Positions 32,888-42,921 of a DNA stretch of 64,000 nt are shown in pieces. Made by a program: the position numbers and the translations under genes. Position 1 is the first letter of the stretch, and each line of letters opens with the position of its first letter. The stretch lies in NCBI GenBank assembly GCA_027494055.1, contig JAOSJO010000025.1:143262-207261 (forward strand), written 5' to 3'. The DNA is from Anaerolineae bacterium (lineage in GTDB: Bacteria > Chloroflexota > Anaerolineae > Aggregatilineales > JAFGMM01). Under the pieces are notes generated by a model that worked only from the letters and a program-made list of their open reading frames with translations, searched no databases and was not told where the DNA came from.

Positions 32888-33671
32888 TCAGGAGACCGCC
32901 TGGTTACGGAATGCGTCAAGCGTGGACCATCCAATAGCGACGGCGAGCAGCGCCAGGCCACATATCCCGACCAATGAGACCAGCGCGCCATACCCCGTAG
33001 TGTCGTAACCGTACAGGTAGACAGAATTGTACGCTTCGTCGAGCAGCACCGCGCCCACCAGCCTCATCAAGATGAGGAAACCGGCGATCCCCAGGAACAC
33101 AGCGGCGCGCGAGCCTCGCTTCTTGATCGCGTGATCGACGCCGACAGCGCCCAGCAGCAAGATGACGAGGAAGACGCTGCCATCGGTCAGCGCCAGCACG
33201 CCCGCAACCACGCTCGCCGCCGCCCGCCACCAGCGGCGCATGGTCGATGCGGCGTCGGCAGACTCCCAGGCGACGCCGAGCCGGGACTCCCCGCCGGCGA
33301 TGCGCGCAGCGTGTGCCGGGCCTGTGAAGGGCGTTTGCCCGCTGATGTTGCCCCCCGCGACGTTGTCCGCGCGGACGCTCCCAGAGCCAACCACCGCGCC
33401 CGGCCCGACATCGCCGTTAATGTGGATCGCGTCGCCGGCCTTCTGCAGCTTCTCGTAGGTGTCCCAACCATCCGCGGTCAGGTTGTACCACCCCCCGGAG
33501 TCATATCGCACAAGGCGCGCCCGCGCGAGGCTGTCCAGGACTTCGTTCGCCTCGTGCTCGCTCAGCCCCAACCTCAGGCGAATCGAATGCAGGTTGCGGT
33601 CAACCGGGGTTGTGGTAGGAGTCGTTCAGATACTTTAGCACACGCAGTTCACTGGGAGACAGGGACGACAT
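32888..33671 (-). CDS. winged-helix protein with C-terminal membrane segments (one frameshift)
   Basis: About 260 aa after removing one base from a CCCC run (minus strand, near 33618). Residues 1-75 look like a winged helix of the ArsR/MarR sort (LSPSELRVLKYL, then LGLSEHEANEVLDSLARARLV and a wing with GGWYNLTADGW). A Gly-rich middle (GDVGPGAVVGSGSV, about 85-115) follows, then three transmembrane helices to the C-terminus. A membrane-bound DNA-binding regulator is the simplest reading, but the wing could instead contact a protein. It is transcribed away from the repeat region and toward rpoB, with about 60 bp to the rpoB promoter. Confidence 0.65.
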
Positions 33672-33878
33672 GGTTCCCCCCAGAAAATGGAGAAAGCCCT
33701 GACCGGGCAGTGACGGCGATACGCAGCACCGCGGCGATACTCGGTATCGCTTAGAACAGAAGCGTTTTGGTTATGATTAGATATTATACACCGATTTTAT
33801 CCGCAGTTCCACTGGATGTAGCGCGTTGCGATAGCATGTCAAGGTTCGAGAACGGCGATGCATGCACCCAGAGGCGTA

Positions 33879-33959
33879 ACACGAAAGCACGAAATACGCG
33901 AAGCCACGAAAGGAAGGGGCGCTTTTGTCGCGTTTTTGCGCCTTTCGTGGCTTCGTGTT
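33879..33959. repeat. compound hairpin of the CACGAA type
   Basis: Inner 14-bp arms GAAGCCACGAAAGG/CCTTTCGTGGCTTC (33900-33913 with 33941-33954) and outer AACACGA/TCGTGTT arms. The centre is a low-complexity GCGC/TTTT stretch. It resembles the dispersed CACGAA repeats of GC-rich Chloroflexota genomes. Confidence 0.65.
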
Positions 33960-34013
33960 TCCAATCTGCGCTGTCTTCCGGACTCCGTCATGCAATGGCG
34001 CGTCGCTTACACC

Positions 34014-34366
34014 GTGTCTATTCACGTTGTCCGCCCGGTATCGCGCCATAGTGCTTTCTTCATAGCCCAACGACTGAAGTCATCGGCTGATCGCAGAAGA
34101 TGGCGGACAGGAATACGAATTGGCCCGCGACTCATGCGTTTTGATGAATTACCGTGGCAATCTCTTCGCAGAGTCACGGCATGGCTATGCGCCGATCACA
34201 AACCTTCCGATGTAGGGTGCGTAGGGGCGAACCGACGGTTCGCCCCTACCGCCAGATATGGCAGTGGATGGGGGCACAGCGTGCGGTGCCTCCACAGAGC
34301 GGTCAAGAGCGTATTGCCCGTGTAACTTTCCGAAATCCATCAGTCGCGGGACCCAAAAGGTGAACG
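34014..34366. repeat. composite palindromic repeat, copy 2 (occupied)
   Basis: Matches copy 1 at both ends: TTCACGTTGTCCGCCCGGTATCG on the left, and AGTCGCGGGACCCAAAAGGTGAAC on the right. Between CCCGCGACT (34124-34132) and AGTCGCGGG (34342-34350), where copy 1 has only TC, lies a 209-bp module. Confidence 0.85.
34133..34341 (+). mobile_element. inserted module in repeat copy 2
   Basis: A 209-bp non-coding segment sitting in the loop of a 9-bp hairpin. Ends read CATGCGTTTTGATGAATT and CTTTCCGAAATCCATC. It holds a perfect inverted repeat GTAGGGGCGAACC/GGTTCGCCCCTAC. The module at 54022-54228 is the same element in the opposite orientation. Element type is inferred; no transposase is encoded. 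Confidence 0.7.
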
Positions 34367-34487
34367 GATACCGCACGCCACGCTGCCCCACGATCCGGAG
34401 CGCGCCCATCGGTCGGCGTCGCCGGTTCGCGCCCGGATGTGCGATAATTGGATAAACAGGATGGGCAAAGTTTTTGGAGTGCGTGTG

Positions 34488-35738
34488 ATGAGGCGCATTG
34501 TATTGTTTCTGGCGCTCGTGCTGGCGTCGGTCGGGGGCGCGGGCGCGCTGGGGCAGGAGGCCGGCGACGCCGGGCGGATCGCCATCGCCGGGGCCGACGG
34601 CAACATCCACCTGTACGACGTGGCGACCGGCGTGGTTACGCCGCTGACCGAGGACGGCGCTCCCGACGCGAAGGTCTACATCTGGCCCACGTGGTCGAAC
34701 GACGGGCGACTGGCCTACTTTGGCGTGAGCGTGCAGCCCGGCGACCCCTACCGGTTCGGCATCTTCCTCCAGCCGCCTGAGGGCGACCCCATACGCGCGC
34801 ACACGGCGCGCGACGAGAGCTTCACCTATGCCCACTGGGCGCCGGGCGACTGCCCCGCCGGGGACTGCCGCGACCTGGCCGTGCTCTACACCAACACGAA
34901 CGGCGAGCTTGCGCTGCGGCGCGTGCGCGCCGGTGAAGGGGCCGCCGACGTTTCGGTGGTCGAGGTCGAGACCGGCGGTCCGTTCTATTGGGACTGGTCG
35001 CCCGACGGCCAATCGATGTTCTGGGCGCGCTTCGGGGCGCTGCTGGAACGCTACGACGTGGCGGCCAACGCGGTGGTCGAGACCTTCGCGGAGGCGCAAG
35101 GGCTGGAGCGCGCGGTGGACTGGTCGCCGGTGGACGACCGCCTGCTCTCCTCAGTGCGCCGGGCAGACGGCGCCTTTGACCTTGTCGTCTTCGATGGCGC
35201 GGCGCGGGAGGTGCTGGTCGAAGGGCTGGAGGGCGGCGTGGCCTTCGAGTGGTCGCCCGACGGAACCCAGGTCGCGTATGTGGACTTCGCCGACACCGCG
35301 CACCTCAAGATTGTGGACGCCAACACCGGCAGCGAGGTCGCCGCGCTGGCGCAGGGAGTCGTGGCCTTCTTCTGGTCGCCCGACGGCGCGCGCATCGCCT
35401 ACCTCACGTTCGAGCCTGAACGCCTGACGCCGCAACCCATCGCATACCGGCAGCCGGCGCAGCAGGCCCCGCAGCTTCAGTGGTTCATCTACGACCTTGC
35501 CACCGACGCCACCGCTGTGTCAGTCGTGTTCACGCCCACGAGCGACATGGTCTACTACCTGAGCTTCTTCGACCAGTTCGCGCGCGGCCACCGCCTGTGG
35601 TCGCCGGACAGCGCGCGCATCGTCTATGCCGAGCGGCTGGGCGACGGGCGGGACGTGGTCTCGCTCATTGATGCCGGCGACCCCGGCGCTGCCCCGCAGA
35701 TTCTCGTGGAAGGCCGCTTCGGCGTCTTCAGTTGGTGA
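34488..35738 (+). CDS. exported TolB-like beta-propeller protein
   Basis: 416 aa with a signal peptide (residues 1-21, cleavage near GALGQEAG). Six or seven blades of the TolB/WD40-like type follow, each marked by a WSPDG or related turn (WSNDGRLAYF, WSPDGQSMFW, WSPDGTQVAY, WSPDGARIAY, WSPDSARIVY). It should fold into a periplasm-facing or extracellular propeller that binds proteins or carbohydrates. Start is the ATG at 34488 with GGAGT eight nt upstream; an in-frame extension from 34437 would hide the signal peptide. No catalytic residues are seen. It precedes an exported aminopeptidase on the same strand. Confidence 0.78.
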   Translation: MRRIVLFLALVLASVGGAGALGQEAGDAGRIAIAGADGNIHLYDVATGVVTPLTEDGAPDAKVYIWPTWSNDGRLAYFGVSVQPGDPYRFGIFLQPPEGDPIRAHTARDESFTYAHWAPGDCPAGDCRDLAVLYTNTNGELALRRVRAGEGAADVSVVEVETGGPFYWDWSPDGQSMFWARFGALLERYDVAANAVVETFAEAQGLERAVDWSPVDDRLLSSVRRADGAFDLVVFDGAAREVLVEGLEGGVAFEWSPDGTQVAYVDFADTAHLKIVDANTGSEVAALAQGVVAFFWSPDGARIAYLTFEPERLTPQPIAYRQPAQQAPQLQWFIYDLATDATAVSVVFTPTSDMVYYLSFFDQFARGHRLWSPDSARIVYAERLGDGRDVVSLIDAGDPGAAPQILVEGRFGVFSW

Positions 35739-35900
35739 ACCGGCGCAGCCAGCCGGCAGGCGCAACCCGCGCACCGGGGGCGCATTGCCCTCGGTGCGCC
35801 CTGGCCGGCTGCCGCGCGCCGGGCGGATTCGGTCAAATCAATGTACAATTAGTCAACTGTGTAACAGGAACGCGGCAAGGCGCACCCGAAATGAGGCACG

Positions 35901-37672
35901 ATGAAACCCTCTCCCCGGCATCTCGCAACGTTGTTGGTTGCCGTGTGGCTGCTTGGCGTCGCGGCGGGCGTCCTGGCGGCGGAGGGCGGCAACCCCGCGC
36001 CGCCGGCGCAGCCGCCGCCCACCGTCACCGCGACGGTCACGCCAACCCCTGCGCCCACCTGGACGCCCCTGCCGGCCGGCGCTTCTGGTCGGCCGGACAT
36101 CGGCGACGCGACGACGCCCGGCCTCGGCAACACCGGCTACGACGTGCAGCACTATGACCTGAGCTTTGACATCGACATCGACAACCTGGAGATGGCGGCG
36201 GTCGCCACGCTGGTGATCGCGCCGACGCGCGACAACCTGGCGCGCTTCAGCCTGGATTACGCCGGCCCGCCCGTGACCGACGTGCGCTTCAACGGCGCGC
36301 CGGTTCCTGGCAGCGCCAGGACCTCAAGCTGTGGGTGGCGCTCCCCAGCCCCGCGCCGGCGGGCAAGACCTTCGTGCTCAGCGTGCACTACGCCGGGTGG
36401 CCGGGCCGCTTCCAGTCGCCCTACATGCCGTTCCTCAGCCTGGGCGTCTACGCGAGCCAGGCGAACCGCTACCTGTTCACCTTCAACGAGCCGGACGGCG
36501 CGCGCGCGTGGTTCCCGTGCAACGACCACCCGCGCGACAAGGCGACGTTCACGTTTACGCTCACCGTGGCCGACGACCTGACCGCCGTCGCCAATGGCGA
36601 GCCTGACCCGCCGGCGGACAACGGCGACGGCACGCGCACCTTCGTCTACCGCATGGACTACCCGATGGCGACCTACCTGGCCGTCATCGCGGTGGGCGAT
36701 TACCGCGTGATCGAAGAGACCGCCGAAGGGGGCATCACCCTGCGGCACTATTACTTTGCCGAGCAATCCAGAGCGAACGTGCGCGAGACGTTTGCCGTCA
36801 CCCGCAGGGCGCTGGATGTCTTCGAGCAGTTGTTCGGCCCCTACCCGTTTGACGGCTACGGCCACGTGCTCACGCCGCAGGGCGCAGTGGGCATGGAAAC
36901 CCAGTCGATGACCATCATGCCGGCCGGCCTGGCGAACGCCGGCGCGGGCGGGACGCGCATCATCGTGCACGAGCTGGCGCACCAGTGGTTCGGCGACCAC
37001 GTCTCGCCCGACTCCTGGAGCGACATCTGGCTCAACGAGGGCTTCGCCACTTACGCCGAGGTGCTCTGGGCCGAGCTCGACTCCGGCCAGCAGGCGATGG
37101 CGGCGGCGTTGGGCGCCGATGAGAACCAGGTCCTCTTCAGCGGGCAGCCTGCCCCACTTGCCCAGCCCGCCGTCACCGACCTTTTCGGCGCCAACAGCTA
37201 TGAGAAGGGCGGCTGGGTGGTCCACATGCTGCGGCGCGAGATCGGCGACGAGGCCTTTGTCGCGATGATGCAGACCTACCTGGAGCGGTTTGGCGGCGGC
37301 ACGGCGACCACGCAGGACCTCTGGGACGTGGCCGAGGAGGTTTCCGGGCAGGACCTCAGCCTGTTCTTCGAGCAGTGGGTGTACCGGCCCGACAACCCGT
37401 TTGTGACGCTCTACTGGACCCCGCGCGGCGAGGTACTGGCGTGCCAGACCGGCGTGCCGTTCGTGTTCGACCTGCCGCTCGGCTTCACGGGCGACAGGCA
37501 AATCGCGCCCGATCAAGAGGCGTTGGTGACGCTGGCTGTCGATGAGAACGCCGAGCGCGCGGCTTTCGCGCTCCACTTCGAGGCGCTCCAGCTCTGGCCC
37601 GACCCGGTGCAGAACGTGCTCGCGTGGGTTCAGGCGCAGCCGGTAGAGACGCTGCCCGCGACCTGCCCGTGA
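35901..37672 (+). CDS. exported M1-family zinc aminopeptidase (one frameshift)
   Basis: About 590 aa after repair. It has a signal peptide (residues 1-27), a Pro/Thr linker (PPTVTATVTPTPAPTWTPLP), the N-terminal beta domain of the M1 family, and a thermolysin-like catalytic domain. GAVGMETQSMTI stands for the usual GXMEN exopeptidase motif. The zinc site is HELAH (residues 357-361) with Glu380 in WLNEGFATY. The long ERAP-like C-terminal domain is absent, giving a short cold-active-type layout. The frame breaks at CC near 36306; one added C gives APVPWQRQDLKLWVALPSP. It probably trims peptides outside the cell. Confidence 0.87.
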
Positions 37673-37679
37673 GCGCCCC

Positions 37680-38813
37680 TCACGTACGCACGCCAGTCCC
37701 GGCGCGGATGCTGGCCGCGCCGGCCTCGGCCAGGAAGCGCTGGCGGTAGCGCACCAGCCCCAGCAGCGCTGTCAGTTGGAAGAGCGTCACCGACACGGCC
37801 CGGAACTGGTCGAAGAAGAAGACCAGCAGATTCACGGTGGTCAGCAGCATCAGGAAGCCAAGCGTGCCGAACATCACGCCGCGCTCCTCCTGGCCCCGGA
37901 GCATGTAGAAGCTCCCCGCCAGCAGGAGCATATCCGCGAGCACCTCCAGCGCCAGGCGGACGATAGACCACAGCGCGTAAGCGGGGGTGGGCGACAGGCC
38001 GCTGGCGACGAGGCTTTCCGCCAGTTGCGACAGCACAATGTCGGGGGTCGTCAGCGCCACGCCCAGCGTCACCAGTTCAGAGAGGGCGACCGCCCCGGTC
38101 AGCCCTAGAGCAAGAATCAGCAGCCACCGCAGCCGCGCCCGCGTGAACAGGCGCCGCTCATACGCGCGCACCCGCGCCACCCACCGGTCGAGCGGGCCGG
38201 GGTTCTGCGGCACGAGACGGACCGCGTCGGAGGCGAGAAACGCCAGCAGGGCCATCGCGAGCTGCGCCTGGTCGGGGTGCTCGGCGTTGTCCGCCACGTA
38301 GCGCAGCCGGCTTTCGAGCAGGGCGTGCTCCTCGGCGTCCAGGTCGCGGTCGAGCACTTCCATCAGCCCGTCGAGCGCGCTGTACAGCTCATAGCGCGCG
38401 CTGGAGGGCCGCAGCCGCCGCACCTGGATGTAGATCAGCGCGGTCAGCAGGAAGAAGGCGTAGATGATGGGCGCGGCGAAGGGGTAGAAGTAGTCGTTGT
38501 TCTGCGTGATGAACTTGCCCACCTCGTCGATGAACAGGCCCACGCCGAGGCCGCTCAACACCGCCGTGGCCGGGTACGTCCAGCGGTTCGCCCACGTCAG
38601 TGGGACGAGCGTGGCGACGAACAGCAGCAGCCCGCCCCAGAGCACGTGCGCAATGTGCAGCGTGCCGCCGCCAAGTTGTGGATAACCGGTGAGTTCCAGG
38701 AACAGGCGCGTGCCGACCACCGAGACCGCGAAGCTGACGAGCACCAGAATCAGGTAACGCGAGGCCTCCGCGCGCTTGACAGGCCTCCGTATGCCGCTGA
38801 GGAAACGAGCCAT
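37680..38813 (-). CDS. polytopic membrane protein of unknown function
   Basis: 377 aa with about eight transmembrane helices in two groups (residues 20-130 and 235-365), separated by a charged cytoplasmic segment (about 135-230) rich in Arg and Glu. No transporter, enzyme or receptor motif is recognisable. An AGGAGG box precedes the ATG. It is convergent with the aminopeptidase gene, with only 7 bp between the stop codons, and follows hypE in the same direction after a gap of about 75 bp, so it could be read through from the hyp cluster. Confidence 0.65.
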   Translation of the reverse strand: MARFLSGIRRPVKRAEASRYLILVLVSFAVSVVGTRLFLELTGYPQLGGGTLHIAHVLWGGLLLFVATLVPLTWANRWTYPATAVLSGLGVGLFIDEVGKFITQNNDYFYPFAAPIIYAFFLLTALIYIQVRRLRPSSARYELYSALDGLMEVLDRDLDAEEHALLESRLRYVADNAEHPDQAQLAMALLAFLASDAVRLVPQNPGPLDRWVARVRAYERRLFTRARLRWLLILALGLTGAVALSELVTLGVALTTPDIVLSQLAESLVASGLSPTPAYALWSIVRLALEVLADMLLLAGSFYMLRGQEERGVMFGTLGFLMLLTTVNLLVFFFDQFRAVSVTLFQLTALLGLVRYRQRFLAEAGAASIRAGTGVRT

Positions 38814-38888
38814 GGCATCCTCCTGAGCGCGTAAGTCCGGGTCGCAGCGGATTGTGGTTGCAGACGCTCTGCCGGCGCGATTGCAGCC

Positions 38889-39965
38889 TCAGCAGATGCG
38901 CGGCAGCAACACGCCCAGTGGCATATCGACCACGCGGCTGCCGCCGATGCCCGTCCGCGCGGCGACGATGCCGGGGTGCGCCGCCACCGCCTGCCCGATG
39001 ATGGCCGCCTCCGCGCCGAGCGGATGCGCGCGCATCGCGTCGAGCACGGCGTCCGCGCTGCCGGGCGGGACGAAGGCGACCAGCTTGCCCTCGTTCGCCA
39101 CGTAGAGCGGGTCCAGGCCGAGCATCTCACACGCGGCGCGCACCGGTGGACGCACCGGGATCGCGCGCTCGTCCAGGAGCACGCCCACGCCGGACGCCGC
39201 CGCAATCTCGTTGAGGCTGGCCGCCAGCCCGCCGCGCGTCGGGTCGCGCATGGCGTGGATGTCTGGCCCGGCAGCGAGCATCGCGGCCACCAGCCCGTGC
39301 AGCGGCGCGGTGTCGCTCACCACCGCCGCGTCAAAGCGCAGCCCCTCGCGCACCGACATCACCGCCACGCCGTGATCGCCCAGCGTCCCGGAGACGATCA
39401 CCACGTCGCCGGGGCGGGCGTTCTGCGCGGCCACATCCACGCCCGGCGGCACCACGCCCACGCCGCTCGTGTTGATGTACACGCCGTCGCCGTGCCCCCG
39501 GTCCACCACCTTCGTGTCGCCGGTCACGATCTGCACGCCGGCCTCGTGCGCCGCGCCGGCCATGCTCGCCGCGACCCGGCACAGGTCGTCCATCGGGAGG
39601 CCTTCCTCCAGGATGAAGCCCGCGCTCAGGTAGAGGGGCCGCGCGCCGCTGACGGCCAGGTCGTTGACCGTGCCGTGCACCGCCAGTTTGCCGATGTCGC
39701 CGCCGGGGAAGAAGAGCGGGCGCACCACGAACGAGTCGGTGGTGAAGGCGAGCCGTCCGCCGTCGAGTTGCATCTCCAGCACCGCCTGGTCGTCGAGCCG
39801 GTTCAGCGCCGCGTTGTCGAAGAGCGGCACAAAGAGGTGGCGCACCAGGTCGGCGGACATGCGCCCGCCGCTGCCGTGCCCCATCACGATCTGCGGGTAG
39901 TCGCGCAGGGGGAGGGGGCAGGTGAAGCCTTCAAAATCGAGGGGGTTATCCACGTTCTTTACCAT
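38889..39965 (-). CDS. hypE: [NiFe]-hydrogenase maturation protein HypE
   Basis: Carbamoyl-phosphate-derived CN ligands for the NiFe centre are made on the C-terminal cysteine of HypE, which it receives carbamoylated from HypF and dehydrates with ATP. The 358-aa protein has the AIR-synthase-like fold (VMGHGSGGRMSADLV; DPTRGGLAASLNEIA) and the exact C-terminal PRIC carrying that cysteine. The ATG at 39965 overlaps the stop of the small membrane-protein gene. It is the last gene of the hyp cluster here. Confidence 0.93.
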   Translation of the reverse strand: MVKNVDNPLDFEGFTCPLPLRDYPQIVMGHGSGGRMSADLVRHLFVPLFDNAALNRLDDQAVLEMQLDGGRLAFTTDSFVVRPLFFPGGDIGKLAVHGTVNDLAVSGARPLYLSAGFILEEGLPMDDLCRVAASMAGAAHEAGVQIVTGDTKVVDRGHGDGVYINTSGVGVVPPGVDVAAQNARPGDVVIVSGTLGDHGVAVMSVREGLRFDAAVVSDTAPLHGLVAAMLAAGPDIHAMRDPTRGGLAASLNEIAAASGVGVLLDERAIPVRPPVRAACEMLGLDPLYVANEGKLVAFVPPGSADAVLDAMRAHPLGAEAAIIGQAVAAHPGIVAARTGIGGSRVVDMPLGVLLPRIC

Positions 39966-40297
39966 ATCCAGTTCGCGATCAACAAAACGACGCCGATCAG
40001 GAACAACGTCGTACACACCGTGAAGACGTGCGGCGCGAACCACGCAGGCAGGAAGATATCGGTGACGGAGCCTTTGGCGTCGCCGTACTGCTTCGCCACG
40101 TCGGTGAGCGGGCACTGGCACCGGTTCAGGGCAAGGATCGCGCCTTCGAGCAAGACCGCACCCACCGCCACGGCCAGGAGCGGGCTGCGCTGGTCCGTCA
40201 CGGCGGCGTAGAGAATGTACATCACACACAGCGACATGACGAAGAAGATCGCGGAATGGATGAACTTGACGAGGAACAGCTTCTGATCTGGGCGCAT
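39959..40297 (-). CDS. small membrane protein inside the hyp cluster
   Basis: 112 aa with three or four transmembrane helices: FIHSAIFFVMSLCVMYILY, a middle one near ALLAVAVGAVLLEGAILAL, and a C-terminal one ending LLIANWIW. A conserved-looking CQCPLT segment after helix 2 could hold a redox or metal site. It is encoded between hypD and hypE, starts 15 bp after hypD and overlaps hypE, so it is certainly co-transcribed with them. It is not one of the known Hyp proteins. A role in hydrogenase assembly is inferred only from position. Confidence 0.7.
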   Translation of the reverse strand: MRPDQKLFLVKFIHSAIFFVMSLCVMYILYAAVTDQRSPLLAVAVGAVLLEGAILALNRCQCPLTDVAKQYGDAKGSVTDIFLPAWFAPHVFTVCTTLFLIGVVLLIANWIW

Positions 40298-40311
40298 GTT
40301 GTCTCCGCCGC

Positions 40312-41424
40312 TCACACTGGCGCGCCAGCGTCGTCCATGTACCGCCCGTACTTGTAGTACGCCGCGCACGCGCCTTCGCTGCTGACCATCGTCGCGCCCA
40401 GGGGGCGCTGTGGCGTGCAGAGCGTCCCGAAGGCGGGGCACTCATCCGGCCTCTTGACGCCCTGCAGCACCAGCCCGCTGATGCACACGCCCGACTCCTC
40501 GGCGCTGATCGCGCTCACGCCGGCGAAGCGGCGCTCGGCGTCGTAGCGCGCGTAGGGTTCGCGCAGCCGGTAGCCGCTCATGGGGATCACGCCGATCCCC
40601 CGCCAGGCGCGGTCGCACGGCTCGAACACCTCGCGGATGATGGCCTGCGCGGCGGCGTTGCCCTCGCGCCGCACCGAGCGCGCGTAGGCGTTCTCGACCT
40701 CGTGCCGGCTTTCCTCAAGCTGGCGCACCGCCATGAGGATGCCGTTGGCGATGTCCAGCGGCTCGAAGCCCGTGACCACAATCGGGACCTTGAAGCGCGC
40801 CGCAATCGGCTCGTACTCGGCGAAGCCCATGACGGTGTTGACGTGCCCCGCCGCCAGAAACCCCTGCACGCGGTTGGTGGGCGAGCTGAGGATCGCCATC
40901 ATCGCCGGCGGTACGGTCACGTGAGAGACCAGCATCGCGAAGTTGTCGATGCTCTGCTTGTGCGCCTGGTAGACGGCCATGCCGTTGGCCGGCGCGGTGG
41001 TCTCGAAGCCGACGCCGAAGAAGACGACGACCTTCTCCGGGTTCGCGCGTGCGATGGTCAGCGCGTCGAGCGGCGAGTAGACCACGCGCACGTCGGCACC
41101 CTCGCTCTTGACGGCGAACAGGTCCTTGCCGGAGCCAGGCACGCGCAACATGTCGCCATAGGAGGCGAAGATCACCTCCGGGCGCGCGGCGATGGCGATG
41201 GCCTTGTCGATCAGCTCCAGCGGCGTCACGCACACCGGGCAGCCCGGCCCGTGCACCAGCGTGATCGCGTCCGGCAGCAGGCGGTCCAGCCCGCTGCGGA
41301 TGATGCTGTGCGTCTGCCCGCCGCACACCTCCATGATGACCCAGGGCCGCGTGGTGACACGGTGGATCTCGTCGAGGACAGCGCGGACGGCGCTTTCGTC
41401 GCGGTATTCGTCAAGGTACTTCAT
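40312..41424 (-). CDS. hypD: [NiFe]-hydrogenase maturation protein HypD
   Basis: Iron-sulfur scaffold on which, with HypC, the Fe(CN)2CO unit of NiFe hydrogenases is built. The 370-aa protein shows all family signatures: [28 protein letters not shown] and the C-terminal cysteine set in [20 protein letters not shown] and [22 protein letters not shown]. An intact frame runs from the ATG at 41424. It follows hypC by about 36 bp and precedes the small membrane protein. Confidence 0.95.
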   Translation of the reverse strand: MKYLDEYRDESAVRAVLDEIHRVTTRPWVIMEVCGGQTHSIIRSGLDRLLPDAITLVHGPGCPVCVTPLELIDKAIAIAARPEVIFASYGDMLRVPGSGKDLFAVKSEGADVRVVYSPLDALTIARANPEKVVVFFGVGFETTAPANGMAVYQAHKQSIDNFAMLVSHVTVPPAMMAILSSPTNRVQGFLAAGHVNTVMGFAEYEPIAARFKVPIVVTGFEPLDIANGILMAVRQLEESRHEVENAYARSVRREGNAAAQAIIREVFEPCDRAWRGIGVIPMSGYRLREPYARYDAERRFAGVSAISAEESGVCISGLVLQGVKRPDECPAFGTLCTPQRPLGATMVSSEGACAAYYKYGRYMDDAGAPV

Positions 41425-41460
41425 GATTTGAAACCAAGGATCACACGGATAACACGAATT

Positions 41461-41721
41461 TCAATTCGCGTTATTCGCGTTATTGGCGGTTAATTCTCCT
41501 TCGATCTCGCGCAGCAGCGCCAGCGTCTCCTGCGCCTCCTGCTCGTCGAGCACGCTGATCGCAAAGCCGACGTGGACGATCACCCAACTGCCGACCTGCG
41601 CCTGCGGCATGACGAAATCCAGGCACACCTCACGGCTCACGCCGCCAAAGTCCACCATGGACATCGTCTGGCCGTCGCGCTCGTAGATTTCTGTGATCTT
41701 TGCGGGTATCCCCAAACACAT
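41461..41721 (-). CDS. hypC: [NiFe]-hydrogenase maturation chaperone HypC
   Basis: 86-aa HypC/HupF chaperone that carries the iron unit with HypD. The N-terminal MCLGIPAKI holds the essential Cys2. FGGVSREVCLDFV and VGSWVIVHVGFAI complete the small OB-like barrel. The C-terminal tail ends TANNANNAN, which is encoded by DNA that resembles a dispersed intergenic repeat (AATAACGCG words), so the repeat seems to have moved the stop codon. The core is complete. Confidence 0.92.
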   Translation of the reverse strand: MCLGIPAKITEIYERDGQTMSMVDFGGVSREVCLDFVMPQAQVGSWVIVHVGFAISVLDEQEAQETLALLREIEGELTANNANNAN

Positions 41722-41765
41722 AACGTCACTCCTGGTTCGCGCTTCCGGGAAGCCTTCGGGGAGCC

Positions 41766-42921
41766 TCATTTCACGTCGATAATGCTCGCGGTCACGGCGT
41801 TGGCGAACAGGTCGCCGGGCCACACGTCTTCCTGCACCTGCGCGAAGAAGAAGACGCCGACCAACTCATAGGCCGGATCGACCCACAGCATCACGCCGCC
41901 GGAGCCGCTATGCCCAAACGTCCGCGGCGACCACAGCCCGCCCGACTTCCGGCTCGTGTCTGCACCGTAGAGGAACCACCCCAGGCCATACGGGCAGTTC
42001 GGGAAGCTCGTCTCGTCGTAGGGGATCTGCATCCGCAGGCCGGTCTGGTCGCGCGTCATCGCGGCGACGGACGCCGGGCTGAGCAGGCGCGCCCCGCCAT
42101 ATTCGCCCCCGTTGAGGAACATCTGCCCGAAGCGCGCCATGTCCATTGCCGTCGAGAAGGCGCCGCCGGCGGGTCCGGGCCAGTCCTCGTTCTCAGGGCC
42201 GTTCCACCAGTCGTAGGGCGTGCCCTCATGGCGCTTGACGATGCGGTATTTCAGCGCCTCCGGCACCGTGAAGTGCGTGTCCGTCATGCCCAGCGGCGCG
42301 AACACGCGCCTGCGGGTGAAGTCGTCGAACGACTCGCCGGTGACGCGCCGCACGACCTCGCCGAGCAGCGTGAAGCCGAAGTTGTAGTAGTGCATCTCCA
42401 CGCCGGGCGGCTGCCGCTGCGGCGCGCCGATCCGCAGGTGCAGTATCCGGTTGATGCCGGGGTGCTGGTTCGGTTCCGGCGGCGGAATGTCGCGCCGGCC
42501 TTCCTGCATGTCGCCATACGCAAACGTGTCGTCGTCGCGCATGCCCGACGTGTGCGTCAGCAGGTGGCGCACCATGATGCGGTCCTTCCCCGGCCCGGCA
42601 AACTCCGGCACATACGCCTGCACCGGGCGGTTGAGGCCCACGCGCCCCGCCTCGACGAGCAGCATGATGGCCGTCGCCGTGAGCGGCTTGGAGATCGACG
42701 CGAGCGGGAAGACCGGAGTCGAGCTGCACCGGCGCGTCGGAATCGGGCCGCAGCCGCCCATACGCCTCGTGCAAGAAGACCACGCCCCGCCGCGCCGCGA
42801 GCACGACCAGCGCCGGCCCCATGCCCTCCTCGATCCACCCGCTGCACAGTTCCCGGACACGCTGCACGCGCTCCGGCGACGCGCCGGCTTCCTCCGGCGT
42901 CCCCAATCTGAGTTCGGTCAT
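41766..42921 (-). CDS. beta-lactamase-family serine hydrolase (one frameshift)
   Basis: About 384 aa after repair. The class C/penicillin-binding fold is marked by the nucleophile motif SISK, YYN (in MHYYNFGFTLLG), and a third motif HSGSGG. There is no signal peptide, so it is probably cytoplasmic, like many esterase-type members. The frame breaks just before the nucleophile (plus-strand CC at 42713-42714); removing one base gives DSVFPLASISK. Its ATG overlaps the hypF stop (ATGA), so it is coupled to the hyp genes, an odd place for this family. Substrate unknown. Confidence 0.83.

Larger units (their letters stand above)
33672..34487. other. 816-bp gene-free region made of repeats
   Basis: Contains a compound hairpin (33879-33959) and the occupied composite repeat copy 2 (34014-34366). 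I found no coding sequence with family support. Confidence 0.6.

Noticed and set aside
33879..33959. CRISPR-like or tandem repeat array
   Set aside because: There is only one inverted pair, with no regularly spaced direct repeats.
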